NCBI GenBank assembly: GCA_037783545.1
Contig: JBBELK010000636.1
Coordinates: 124,001-188,000, forward strand
Source: Henricia sp. BOLD:AAB3569
Lineage: Eukaryota; Echinodermata; Asteroidea; Spinulosida; Echinasteridae
Direction of reading: 5' to 3'
Length of the DNA: 64,000 nucleotides
The stretch's first letter is position 1, and each line of letters opens with the position of its first letter. Below are positions 35,201 to 47,600 of the stretch, one piece after another. The notes under the pieces were generated by a model. It had not been told where the DNA came from. It saw only the letters and a program-made list of their open reading frames with translations, and ran no database searches. The translations under genes and the position numbers were made by a program.

Positions 35201-38200
35201 TCGTGTATGGCGGACAGGACGACAGTGACCACCCATCAGCTCCCAGCCATGTCCAAGTGGCGAGGGTGGTGCTTCTTCGAGGGATGACGCAGAAGTAGTT
35301 TGCGCGGATGAGGCAGTGTTGACGTAGGCTATCTGCATCTGGAGGGAGACGGACGAATGATTTGTTCTTCAGTGTCTTCTACTTCGTTGCACGGGCCTCA
35401 GCGACGGTGCTACTCTTTTTGTCACCATACATGACATGTCGTGTGAACTGGAAGAGTTTCTCTAGCACCTCCTCCTCAAGGTCAAGGCTATCTCCGCACT
35501 TTGAGAGCTGCTGTTGGGCCACAGGGCTCTTCGCCACCCGGTCATACACCGACCTCTTACCCTTGCCGTAGAAACCCGAGTTGACGTCACTGTCTGTCAT
35601 ACAGTGCAGCTGTACAATACAGTCTGCCATATCTCATCAGTCACCAGCTCACGGCATAAGACCATTTCCTGCTTCCTCTTGATACAGAGATAAAAGCTGC
35701 CGCGACATAGGTATCGGTATCCGCGGCATCGATGACAACAGGGCCACTAGTAGCACGACTCGCGCAGAACTGCGTAAACGGAAAAGAGGACAGTGTCAGC
35801 CTCAGAGTGGTCAAAGCTGTACGTAGTTCTCCATTGCTTGCTGGGTTGACATGTTGGTGCAGTGGGAACCAACAGAGTAGACAATCTCTGCATCAACACT
35901 CTCTGCAAGGTCTGTCAGGTAGTTGCACATTAGTTTTTGCAGCCGCCTCTTGTTGCTGACGCTACACAGCAGCGTTGTGAACGCTTTGGCAGAAGGGAAG
36001 GTGTCGCTTAATTTCATGTAGGTGTTGGGGATATGTGCCTTACCCTGTAACCGCAGGTCTCGTTCGTCATCTTTAGTTCAGCATCACCATGACAGGTAAC
36101 AATTATAGATGATACCTTGTGGACTTAGTCCAACCATTTGTATGGGGTGCCATCTTGCTTTTGTCGATCTTCTGCTGATGGAGTTGCAACCCTCCATATC
36201 ATACCTATGTCGATGAGAGTGGTGTAGGGTTCATGTAGATGTACAGATTGCAACTACCTGACAGACCTTGCAGAGAGTGTTGATGCAGAGATTGTCTACT
36301 CTGTTGGTTCCCACTGCACTAACATGTCAACCCAGCAAGCAATGTAGAACTACAGCTTTGACCAGTCTGAGGCTGACACTGTCCTCTATTCCCTTTACGG
36401 TTCTGCGCAAGTTAGGCTACATTGGCCCTGTTGTCATCGATGCCGCGGATACCGATGCCTTTGTCGCAGCAGCTTTCATCTCTGTATCAAGAGAAAGCAG
36501 GAAATGGTCTTATGCTGGTGACTGATGAGATGGCAGACTGTATTGTACAGCTGCACTGTATGACAGGGTGTGACGCCAACTCGGGTTTCTACGGCAAGGG
36601 TAAGAAATCGGTGTATGACCGGGTGGCGAAGAGCCCTGTGGCCCAACAGCAGCTCTCAAGGTGCGGAGATAGCCTTGACCTTGCGGAAGAGGTGCTAGAG
36701 GAACTCTTCCAGTTCACACGACATGTCATGTATGGTGACAAAAAGAGTAGCACCATGGCTGAGGCCCGTGCAGCGAAGTGGAAGACACTGAAGAACAAAC
36801 CGTTTGTCAGTGTTCTACGTCAACACTGCCTCCGCGCAAACTACTCGGCATATCTTGTGCGTCATCCCCCGAAGGAGCACCACCCCTTGCCACTTGGATA
36901 TGGCTGGGAGCTGGTGGGTGGTCACTGACGTCATATCCCCTACACACGACCTGCTCTCCCGACGCATCTACCTGCATCAGGGCCAGCTGAGAAGAGCGAC
37001 GAAGAGGAGAGTGAGGTAGATGAGAGCGAGAAAGATGAGAGCAAGGAGGGGGATGAGGAGAATGATTATGTACAGGGGAGGAGAGGGGGATCATCAGAAT
37101 CTGATTATTCAGAATCTAGTCAGGCAGAATGCTTTGATTCAGACTAATAATTGTGTTGTGGTGTCATTGGTTTACATAAAATGGCAACGAACTACAATTT
37201 TCAGGGTAAATGATTTTATTGACATGTTTTAAGTGGTTTCATTTGAAACTAGAGTTGGCTAGTAGAACAATGCCATCTTCAAACCAAGTTTTTCACGAGT
37301 TGTCATTGAACTTTGTACCGATGTCAAACTATTAAATGGCAAGAAGGAGTACAAACTCTAGAAGAATGTTAAGAAAAGTTGTGGTGACAGAATATCCTTG
37401 TCCGACTATATACGGTCTAGGTGGTGAACCAGCGAGACAGCTTGTTGTTTACCTCTAGTGTTCTAGAAGCCTACAGAGTAGCCTGACAATTTTGTTTGGG
37501 TATCCAAGATGTTTTATGTTTTCACAGACATTTATAATAAGGTTATTATTTATGGTAACGTTATAATTTATGGTTATAAAATAATAATTCATCACCTGAG
37601 AGTTATATAATGTTCTAACTGACATTTTGACGTTTGTGGAGATAACAGTATTTTAAAATTTCTCAGATCATTAGCTTTCAAATGATATACTTTCTCAGGG
37701 TTCACTCTTTCTTTGACATTGGCCACTTCCGGTAAATATTTCTTTTCCAATTGTTTATTTCCGAACTTTAAAGGCCAATATATCTAAAATATTAAAATGT
37801 TAATCAGAACATTGTAATTCTCATGTCATATACACAAATCAGGACCTCAATCCGTGACCATTTTATAATTAGCCAAAAAAAGGGTTAATTCATGATCCCA
37901 TTCAAAAGTTACGTTTTCGCTCTACCGAATGCATGGGGGCCATCTTAGATTTCTGGGCGAAAATTATACGTCAAACTAATGTCAGATTCGGAATCCTTGG
38001 GGTCGACTTACCTGAAAAGGTGTCTTTGTACACGATTTTAGGTGCTCTGGTTCAAAACGTTTTTTCAAGATGGCGCCGGCGGCCGCCATCTTGGATTTCT
38101 GGGTACAAACGATGTCGTAATGTCAAAGTAATGTCAGATTCGAAATCCTTGTGGTCGACTTATCCGAAAAAGTGTCTTTGTACACGATTTTAGGTGCTCT

Positions 38201-38769
38201 GGTTCAAAACGTTTTTTCAAGATGGCGCCGGCGGCCGCCATCTTGGATTTCTGGGTACAAACGATGTCGTAATGTCAAAGTAATGTCAGATTCGAAATCC
38301 TTGTGGTCGACTTATCCGAAAAAGTGTCTTTGTACACGATTTTAGGTGCTCTGGTTCAAAACGAAATTTTTCAAGATGGCGCCAGCGGCCATCTTGGATT
38401 TTTGAGTGAAAATGACACCGTAATGTCAAACTAATGTCAGAATCGGAATCCTTGTGCTCGACTTACCCGAAAAGGCGTCTTTGTACATGAATATAGGTGC
38501 TCTGGTTCAAAACTTAATTTTTCAAAATGGCGCCGGCGGCCATCTTGCATTTTGGCCTCCAGCGAAAAATGCCGGGATTTTTGCGAGGGACATGGGGGCT
38601 AATTTTGTTCTAAAAGGTCCATAGGAGTCAAATCAATCGTCAAACCTTACTAGCCAGAGAATGGTCACGGAATTGAGGTTTTGGACCTAACTACACGTAT
38701 TGTGCCACGAGGACGCTCACCGCTCACCAGATCAACTCCCTCCCCCCCCTCCCCCCCCCCCCCGCCCCC

Positions 38770-38808
<39 letters not shown>

Positions 38809-38812
38809 ACCC

Positions 38813-38844
<32 letters not shown>

Positions 38845-41800
38845 TCCACACACGCATACTTGTATTTGCCGGCAATCGTGGACCTAACTCGATTTACCTT
38901 ATACTGTAGGAAGAATATACAAGAGGAAGAATCCCCCTTGACGAAAATCCAGCATTTAGGCTTTTTTCGATAGTCCAAACATCCCTCTTGCCGACGTGGA
39001 TTTTTATTAATTTTTATTTGTCGGTTTTAAGTGGATAAATTGCAAGCAAAAGTGCGCTTTTCGAAAATGAGATTTTGACGATTTCTCAAACGCTCATTAG
39101 GTATTCATGATATGCGCGTGACCCCGTGACGCAATCCTGAGAAAGAAAGTCAACACGATTGTTAGCTCCATACGTTTACACGCAAAAAACTTGGAAAACC
39201 GTCTCTGTTAGATGGTGTTTTTTGAAGAATTGTTTGGGTCCAAAAAGCCAGAGATATGCCCAGTAGTTGCGTGGTTGTATGTTTTACCAGACATCATGAA
39301 AAAAAAGAGCAGAAGCTAAGATCCTTTTTTATTACGAAGAGAGAGAAAAATGAGTCGCTCATTCTAACTTGTACCGGCCGATGTGCATATACCGTGTGCC
39401 AATTTCAAACACGTGGGAACTACGGCGCGGCCCGCAGGCACCATTCCCACTGCTGTACACGGACCGCTGTTCGTTCCGTGACAAACACCGGTCGCAATGC
39501 ACCAGTGTTTCCTTCAAAAGACTCGACTTCATTGTGAGCCACAATTTTACGGGTTTTTTTCACAAAAAAAGTAATAGTAGATTATTGTCGTTTTACATCA
39601 GGTGTTTTCACGTTTGTATTTTGAATTACAAGGACAAAACAGGCATGATGAACATACACTTCGTATATTTTCCATTCAATACTGCACAGGCCGTTTTGTG
39701 TGTTTCTCAGGATGACGTATCGCCACCGTTTGTAAACAAACCAAGTGACCTCGAGCGTTTCAGAATTTCGGGTGAAGAGGGTCGGAACTGAATTGCGTTT
39801 TAAACAAATACTGTCGGTTTTTGGCGGAAACGCGTTGTAATCCCGTTGTAGAAACATAAACCTCCATGATAAACAGGAAAACTAAAAAAATGTGGATGGG
39901 GGATTCTAGCTGTTTAACTAAATTGTACTTTACTGTAGAAAATAATTGTTTTAATGACACCAACTTTTTTTACCTAAAGCTAGATAGATGAAATTTTACC
40001 TAAATGGTTCTCAAACCTATATAGGTTTGAGAACTAGTAATTGGTTCTCAAACCTATATAGGTTTGACAACCAATAATAATTAGGGTTAGGGTTAGGGTT
40101 AATTGGTTCTCAAACCTAGGTTTGAGAATTGGTTCTCAAACCTATATAGGTTTGAGAACCAATTACTATAGTTCTCAAACCTATATAGGTTTGAGAACCA
40201 ATAATAATTATAATTGGTTCTCAAACCAATATAGGTTTGAGAAACACAGTTTTACAACCGTGGACGGTCCACGTTCGTTAAAGGTCCACAGTTTGAATGT
40301 GTTTATTGCTATGAAGGTCCACGATTGGAGGCAAATACACACGCACACACACCCCGAGCGACTTCGTGAAGGCCAGTATACATTCTCTCAATCAAACATG
40401 TGTAAATCTTTATTATTAACTTGATTGATTTTGCCATTGATCTTGCCATTGATTGTGGAGGAGGGAGGGAGGGAGAAGGCAGGGGAATTAAAAATAACAC
40501 CGTCCAGAATTTAGACTAATAGAAAACCAAAAAGGGGATGCTACAAATGTGGATTTCTGCACACAATTTTCGCGAAGCCAGTTTTCAACTATGCTAGGGC
40601 TATATTCACACTAAGCCTTTTCTCGCGTAAATTTGACGCGCGTTGCTTTGAAAGAAAGCGGCATGGAGTATGGAGCGTCAAAATTTGAGTGAAATGACGC
40701 ACTAAAAAAACTACAGAATCACAAAACTTTCTGTTCAGGTTGATTCTGTTGGTTTTCACTGCGTCTTGTGACTCCAAATGTTCTAAAGCGACGTGCGTCA
40801 AATTTTACGCGCGAAAAAGCTCGGTGTGAATCCCCGCCTCCCCCCACCCCACCCACCCCACCCACCCCCCAGAGTACAGTATTACAGGGTTTTCAAAATT
40901 CAAATACGATGTGCTGAATACATGTAATGGGAAGATTTACATGTACATGTATGTGGTTCCATTACTGTAGTGTTATGCCTTCATGTTTAGTCTTTTGCAT
41001 TCAATATATAGATGTCAATGAATGTGATGAAGAAATAGATTTGTGCGATCACAATTGCACCAATACACATGGCAGTTACAACTGCTCTTGCGAAAGTAAC
41101 TACACACTCAGGACAGATGGGAGGAGCTGCGCACTCGGTGGTAAGCAAGCATGATTTGGGTTCAGATTAGTAGTCTAGTAAATTTACGATTTGACCTAGA
41201 ACTAATTGCAATAGAAATCATTCTAACATGAATCTAGGCCGCAACATTCAATAAACAACATATTAAAAATATAACTGTTTCTTTTGAGTGGAAAGGTGTT
41301 TTTGAAGCAGTTTTTTAAGACAAAAATTAAGAATTAAATTTTAGTCTAGTAACGTTCCTCAGTCTGTATGTTTCGTAATAGTGGATGCGTAGTAATACGA
41401 CCACTTGCGAGAAGACGACGTCTCAGAAACTAGTCTGGTAACGTAATCCAACCTACATGTTTCGCGATGGTAGGTGCATGGTTATCACTTATCACGACCA
41501 CTTGCGAGCAGACGGCAGTGTCCAAATTAGGTGCTCGCTTTAAAAAAATGCTCTTATTTCTACGGGGATGGGTGAATTTTGGGATTTATTTTATGTGTTT
41601 TAACCAAAAACAATAGTGAAATATTTTCCTTTGTTGTTTTTGGCATGGACCTTATCACATCTCCATATTATATAATTTTGTCTACACAACACTGTGCTAT
41701 TTTATCCACACAAGCAAAACTTCACAATTATTACAAACCAATTTACAAGAAGGAATAACAGTAGGGCAGTTGTTTGACCACTAAAATATGAAAAACAATC

Positions 41801-44623
41801 CCGAAATGTGAAAATAAAATGTCTGTTTCGTTTATAATGCCTCATTTTTAGCAGACGAAGGGAAATATTTCGTCTGCTGCGAGTAGTCGTGTTTCCCGAA
41901 GCTTGTTATATAATGTGCACGGATTCCCGATAGGTAACAGACGAATTAGAGCCCTCAATGTAATGATTTTAAAAACTTACAAAATTTACCGCGAATACAA
42001 AAATCACATTTCCACTTATTAGAAAATATTAGATTTTTAGTATGTTAATGAGTGATTTTGTATACACCAGCCAGTGTTGGAATGCATTATATTGCAATTA
42101 GTTCTAGGTCGGGCTCAATTTTCCCGTAAATTGACCGGACTATAGCTGAACTCTATTTTCAGACATAATAATGAAATGACTCGGACTTGTAACTCAGTGG
42201 ACTCATCAAGTCTCACATTTTTATTGACTTGACTTGACTTGACTTACAGAAATGACGTTTTTTGACATTGTGTCTACTTACATAGCAATATAACGAATGC
42301 AGTATGTTGTATGGTACTTAATCGTCACATTGAAATGAAACAATTAAAGTTATCAAACACGAGATAAGAAAAAATCATATGGGCCTCATCAGGATTTTAA
42401 CCCGAGACCTGTGACTCACCAGGCAGATGCTGAGTTACAAGGTACATTGGTATACTCCTTCAGGTTTCCCCTAGATATTCAACTTTTCCCGCAGTGTTGC
42501 ATGGGTTTTGCAACTAGGCAAAGTATTAAACAAACACTATTTTGTATGGTGCCTAATCATCATTGAAATAAAACTACCAAACATGGGATGAGAGTAAAAT
42601 CATATGGCCCTCATCGAGATTTGAACCCGAGGTCTCGGGTTCGAATGCAATTATCTGATTTTGCCATTTTGGAGACCAAATCATAGTTCAGGAGCAACAG
42701 AAACCTGGGCTTGGTTTAAACGTCGAGAAAAATACACAGCTCTGCATGTTCCAGCATTTTGACTAAGCTTTAAAGTTAGCTTGAAGAACTTTACCGCCGT
42801 GGCGTTATGGCTTCATTGTTCGATCGTGCAGTATAACCACAGAACTAGCCTATAAACAAGACGGCGACTTTGCATAATTTCTTGAAAGCATCGACGCAGT
42901 ACGTTTCTCATTGTTTTCTCATAATGCAGATGAGGTACTGAGCTTACTTTTACACAGGCTGGTTTTTATCATATCTTTAATCACATAAAACACCAAAAAC
43001 ATTCTCTGTAAATTGTAGCAGTTTATCTACATGTAGGTCAAAATTAGACTTTCACCAAATTGATTAAAACAGAAGCTGTAACAAATATGTATAAGGCGCA
43101 CTTTTTAACTGCAGCAAAAAATAAATAGTTGGGGTGCACCTTATGCGCCTAAAGCCCGGTATACACTGGCACTCGACTCGACTTAACTCAACTGAAGCGA
43201 ACTAGTTGGTGAAAGTTGGTAAGTGTATACCACTTCACGACTCAGATCGCTTCTAGTCTGAAGTTGTCTGAACTAGTCCGAAGTTTTTGAGCAGTGTTGA
43301 AAAACTAGGCCCGACTTTCAGTTGAGTTGAGTCATGTGCAGTGCAGTGCAGTGCAGTGTATACGGCCAGTCGCAAGTCGGTGAGAGTTGGTAGACCCGGC
43401 AGCCAATCAACGCGGGCACCCGGATCCCGTGACCAGTGGTGCAATCGGCAAAATGGCGACCTCCATGACCTTTTGTCGGACTCGGGTGCGACACGTCGGT
43501 GTAGTGTATACCCACCAGTCGGTTGTGTGTGGTTAGCGGGTCTAGTGACTCTTAACTCTAGCCTACAAGTTGAGTTAAGGTGAGTCGCGTCGGCCGAAAA
43601 AGTGCCAGTGTATACCAGGTTATATATACACTGGATTTTTCGGTAATCATGACTTTAACATTTCGGTCTCTGCACCCCATAGGTTGTGACATGGAATATA
43701 AATGCAATGGAAGTGGACTACTGGACTCCAATACGTGTGAATGTCATTGTGCATCTGGATATGAAGGACCCACTTGTAGCGGTAATTAATCGTTTTTGAA
43801 AAACCTCATTTAGCATTTAGGATGATTCACTACAAATTGATGTTATTTCACTACAAACTTCTAAGTCAGTTTTGTGGCCAACACTTTCCAAAAATCAAAC
43901 CCTGCATTTTCCCTCTATACTGTACGTGTTCCTATCCCACACCAGTGTTTCTCCTTCAGCGCCCACCCCCACTCTGCTTCGTAATTATCATTTTATAATC
44001 CCCTTTTCACTCCCCCTTTCCCATTTTGTTCACCCTTTAGCCCTAGACCTGACCTGTTTTCCTAGGCTGCTTTCGAGTGCTCGTCTCGGGCTCCCAGGCG
44101 TTGGGAACGTTATGTCACACACATATGTGTACGTGCGATCTCGTCTAAAATCAGTCTAGTGATCGATTTGTTTTGGTCCGGGAACCAGACTAAGTGATGC
44201 GTGACCCTAGGAAAGTAACCAAGGTATCATTAGAAAAAACATACCTTATGCTTTTGACTGGCATCGTGTTTTAATTAATGTAATTTTTTTGCATGTTCTG
44301 TTTTTCTATTGAAGAAGCTTGAAGTGGGGTTGAAATGTGCGACACATGTAACAAATGTTACATTGTAAATTCACTTTCAGAAATAAAGCTCTGTCTAAAC
44401 ACAGCTGTTTTTATTTTTTATTTGTATGATTTTTTTTGCAGATGAATGTTCACTGAACAACACAGACTGTTGGCCCACGTACAATGAAACCAGAGTGGAG
44501 TATGATGCACAGTCCTGCCCAAGATACTGTTTTGAATGCGGTAAGAGCTTGTTTGGGTCGCTGACTCCCATAACACTCGGGTGGAAACTTTGTCATATGC
44601 AGCACGATATGTGGCGGAGGGTA

Positions 44624-44656
<33 letters not shown>

Positions 44657-47600
44657 ACCCCCCTACCATTGTTCCCCTATTGTGTCTCAAACATCCAAGG
44701 AATTTCCAAGGAATTCCTTTCAGTTTTTAGGGGGGTTGGTGCGTTAACAAAAGGGAAGAGTGTGTTGAGGTATAGGGGCGTTAGGGGGGAGTCCCTTTGC
44801 CACATATCGTGCTGGGTATAAACTTGGTGTTGCGTGTTTGACGCGCTGTTGTGGTACCTGTGTCCTTGAGCAAGTTACTAATAATAATGGTCTTAATTAT
44901 ATACATGTAGCACCAAGTGCCAGGGGCCTCTAGACGCTTTACAATGTATAAACAGAAACATATACATGTATTTAGTAACATAACGCATGGGTAAAAACAC
45001 AAAATTAAAAGCAACTTTGAAAGACAAGTAATGACAAAAGAAAAAATACTTGAATACTCAAAAATACGCAAGACTGAATAAAATGGTGTCTTAAGCTGTG
45101 ACTTTAATTAACTGACAGAAGGAGCTTGGCGAATGCTGTTAGAAAGACTGTTCCAGAGAACAACTATTGCTCCATCCTTCAGAAAGGATGTAAGGCCGTT
45201 GGGCTCGTGTGTTATGTATATGTAACACACTTAAAAGATCGCACAGCACTCTTCCCCGCTGTGATATGCGATACCCCTTGTACGCGACTATTTTCTTGAG
45301 CACATACTTTTTAACTTCAACAGTATCATGTCTCTTCCTCAACTTTAACTGTTGTTGTGTACTTCGCACACTGTTGATGAACATGTTTGCCCTTCATCCA
45401 CCCTGGTTTACTTCATCCACCCTGGTTTACTTCATCCACCCTGGTTTACTTCATCCACCCTGGTTTACTTCATCCACCCTGGTTTACTTCATCCACCCTG
45501 GTTTACTTCATCCACCCTGGTTTACTTCATCCACCCTGGTTTACTTCATCCACCCTGGTTTACTTCATCCACCCTGGTTTACTTCATCCACCCTGGTTTA
45601 CTTCATCCACCCTGGTTTACTTCATCCACCCTGGTTTACTTCATCATGACGTGTCATTTATTGATAATTTTTTAATTATTTGAGCAATTTCCAACTGTCT
45701 TTTTTGTCCAAATACTCCTGTACATAATCCAGCATGTAGCCAATCGGAAAATAACTGTCAAAACAACGCAACGTATGCCAAGGTTCCTGGTTACGAACTG
45801 AAGCTTAGAATGTGTCGCTGCTACTGCGTCTACCCATGGAGCGGAATAACGTGTCAAGGTAATAAATTTTGACAGTGCAGCTCTCCTGGGTGGATAGATC
45901 CTTTGCACCGACGGTTATGACAGGGGGCAGGTTTTATTATTGAAAGAGATCCACAAAGTGGCTATTCGTGCAAGACGCACATCGACTGCCCCCTGTCATG
46001 ACCGCTCATGCAAAGAGAATATACTGTATAATACACACACATAGAGTATATACCAACTGTACCTTAAAAAATCCATGCATGGTTTTGTGTTGAATGAATG
46101 GTATTAAAGCACGTTTTTTTTGGCAATTTCTCCATCAATTTCACACGGAAAAAAATCTTATGGTGTTCGTTACCATTGCTGTCAACGTGTTTAGTCGGGT
46201 TTTTCTTGTCAACTCATGAAGTAGTATTATTATTAAGTAAAATTTTAGGTCACTGCGAATGATATAATGGGGCTTTAACAGTCACTCGCGGTAACTTTTT
46301 TTTTAAACTTAGTCCAATGCGGACATGGCTTTAAAAAGTTTAATGGGAACATGGTTTTTACTAAGTCGTTTTTATTATTATTTTTGTTTTTACATTAAAA
46401 CATCATACAGAATGTAACCTGTCTTGTGTTAATGGTGGAACTCTGAATCCATCAACATGTAGCTGTGCCTGCCCCAGGGGATATAAGCCTCCTGACTGTT
46501 CTGGTAAGCATCTTAAAATACATCTGTACAAATTCCGTGAGGGCAACTTTACTTGGGAATCTCACAACTTTTCACGATTTTGGAGTTACACATCATACGA
46601 TTTATTTGAGCAGGCCTGCTGAATTCGGGAGGACATTGTGAGAATTCATGAGAAGATGTGAGGGCCATAACTTCTCACGACACAGCTGCAGCCTACGATT
46701 TTTCACGACTTCCAGTGGTACAGATGTGCTCAAAATTATTCATATCCTTGTAATTTGAGTATTTTGAATCATGTTAATAAATGAGTTTTGTCTGGCTTGC
46801 TTATGATAACTATGTGACAAACAACTGAAACAATAACAAGTGACATTTTCTGTAATATATATTTTTGGGGGGGTATTTTATTGACATATTTCCAAAAAAG
46901 GTCATGTACATAATTATTCATACCCTTAATAAAGTCACTCTTAATAACTGCCTCTAAACGGTTTCTGTATCGGCTTACAAGGCTTTGGCATGTTTCCACT
47001 GGACTTTTCGCCCACTCCTCCTTCGCGAAAGTCTCAAGGTCGTTGAGGTTGGAAGGCTTCCTTGCCATCACCCGAGTCTTGAGTTCCCTCCATAGATTCT
47101 CGATCGGGTTGAGATCCGGGCTTTCGCTCGGCCACACCCGAACGTCCACTTGGTTGTCCTCGAACCATTTCGTGACTGCCTTGGCAGTATGTTTGGGATC
47201 GTTGTCCTGCTGGTACACGTTGTCCTGTTGGTAGGTCCAATGCTGACTAAGCTGGAGTTTCTCAACGGACTGCTTGATGTTTTCATCGATGATCTTAATG
47301 TACTGCTCCTTTTTTTATGATCCCAACCACTTTGACGAGATTCCCAGTCCCATTTGCCGAGAAGCATCCCCACATCATGATGCTACCACCTCCTTGCTTG
47401 ACGGCTGGGACCATGTTCTTTGGATTGTACGCTTCCCCTTTCTTTCGCCAGACATAAGCTACATCCATGTGCCCGAAAAGCTCAATTTTTGTCTCGTCTG
47501 ACCACAGAATTGATGACCAGAAGCTTGGATCCTTGTCAATCCAGGTGTGCTTTAGCAAAAGCCAGACGAGCTTCCCGATGTCTCTGCCTCAGGAGTGACA

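Larger units (their letters stand above)
34410..38693. mobile_element. 4.3-kb giant palindromic element with satellite arms and ORF remnants
   Basis: The first ~140 bases (starting TAGTTAGGTCCAAAACC) are the reverse complement of the last ~140 (ending GGACCTAACTA at 38693). Both arms then carry ~151-bp tandem units built around a CAAGATGGCGCCGGCGGCCG-type palindrome: about three left (34550-35030) and four right (37930-38560). Inward, each arm holds a degenerate copy of the same coding sequence, pointing toward 35160 on the left and 37146 on the right. The centre (about 35935-36245) is single-copy. Both flanks read CAC, a possible 3-bp duplication. No known transposase motif seen. Confidence 0.82.

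Noticed and set aside
38665..38978. Poly-Gly and poly-Pro open frames
   Set aside because: Translation of the poly-C/(AC)n tract. Similar false frames occur at the other C-runs (23.5, 28.9 and 44.6 kb).
40081..40100. Chromosome end
   Set aside because: Only about three TTAGGG units, and exons of the same gene lie on both sides.
45392..45645. CRISPR-like array
   Set aside because: Units are contiguous with no unique spacers, and the DNA is eukaryotic.
45209..45683. Three overlapping His/Pro/Leu-rich frames
   Set aside because: A 19-bp repeat not divisible by three keeps all frames open. It is intronic.
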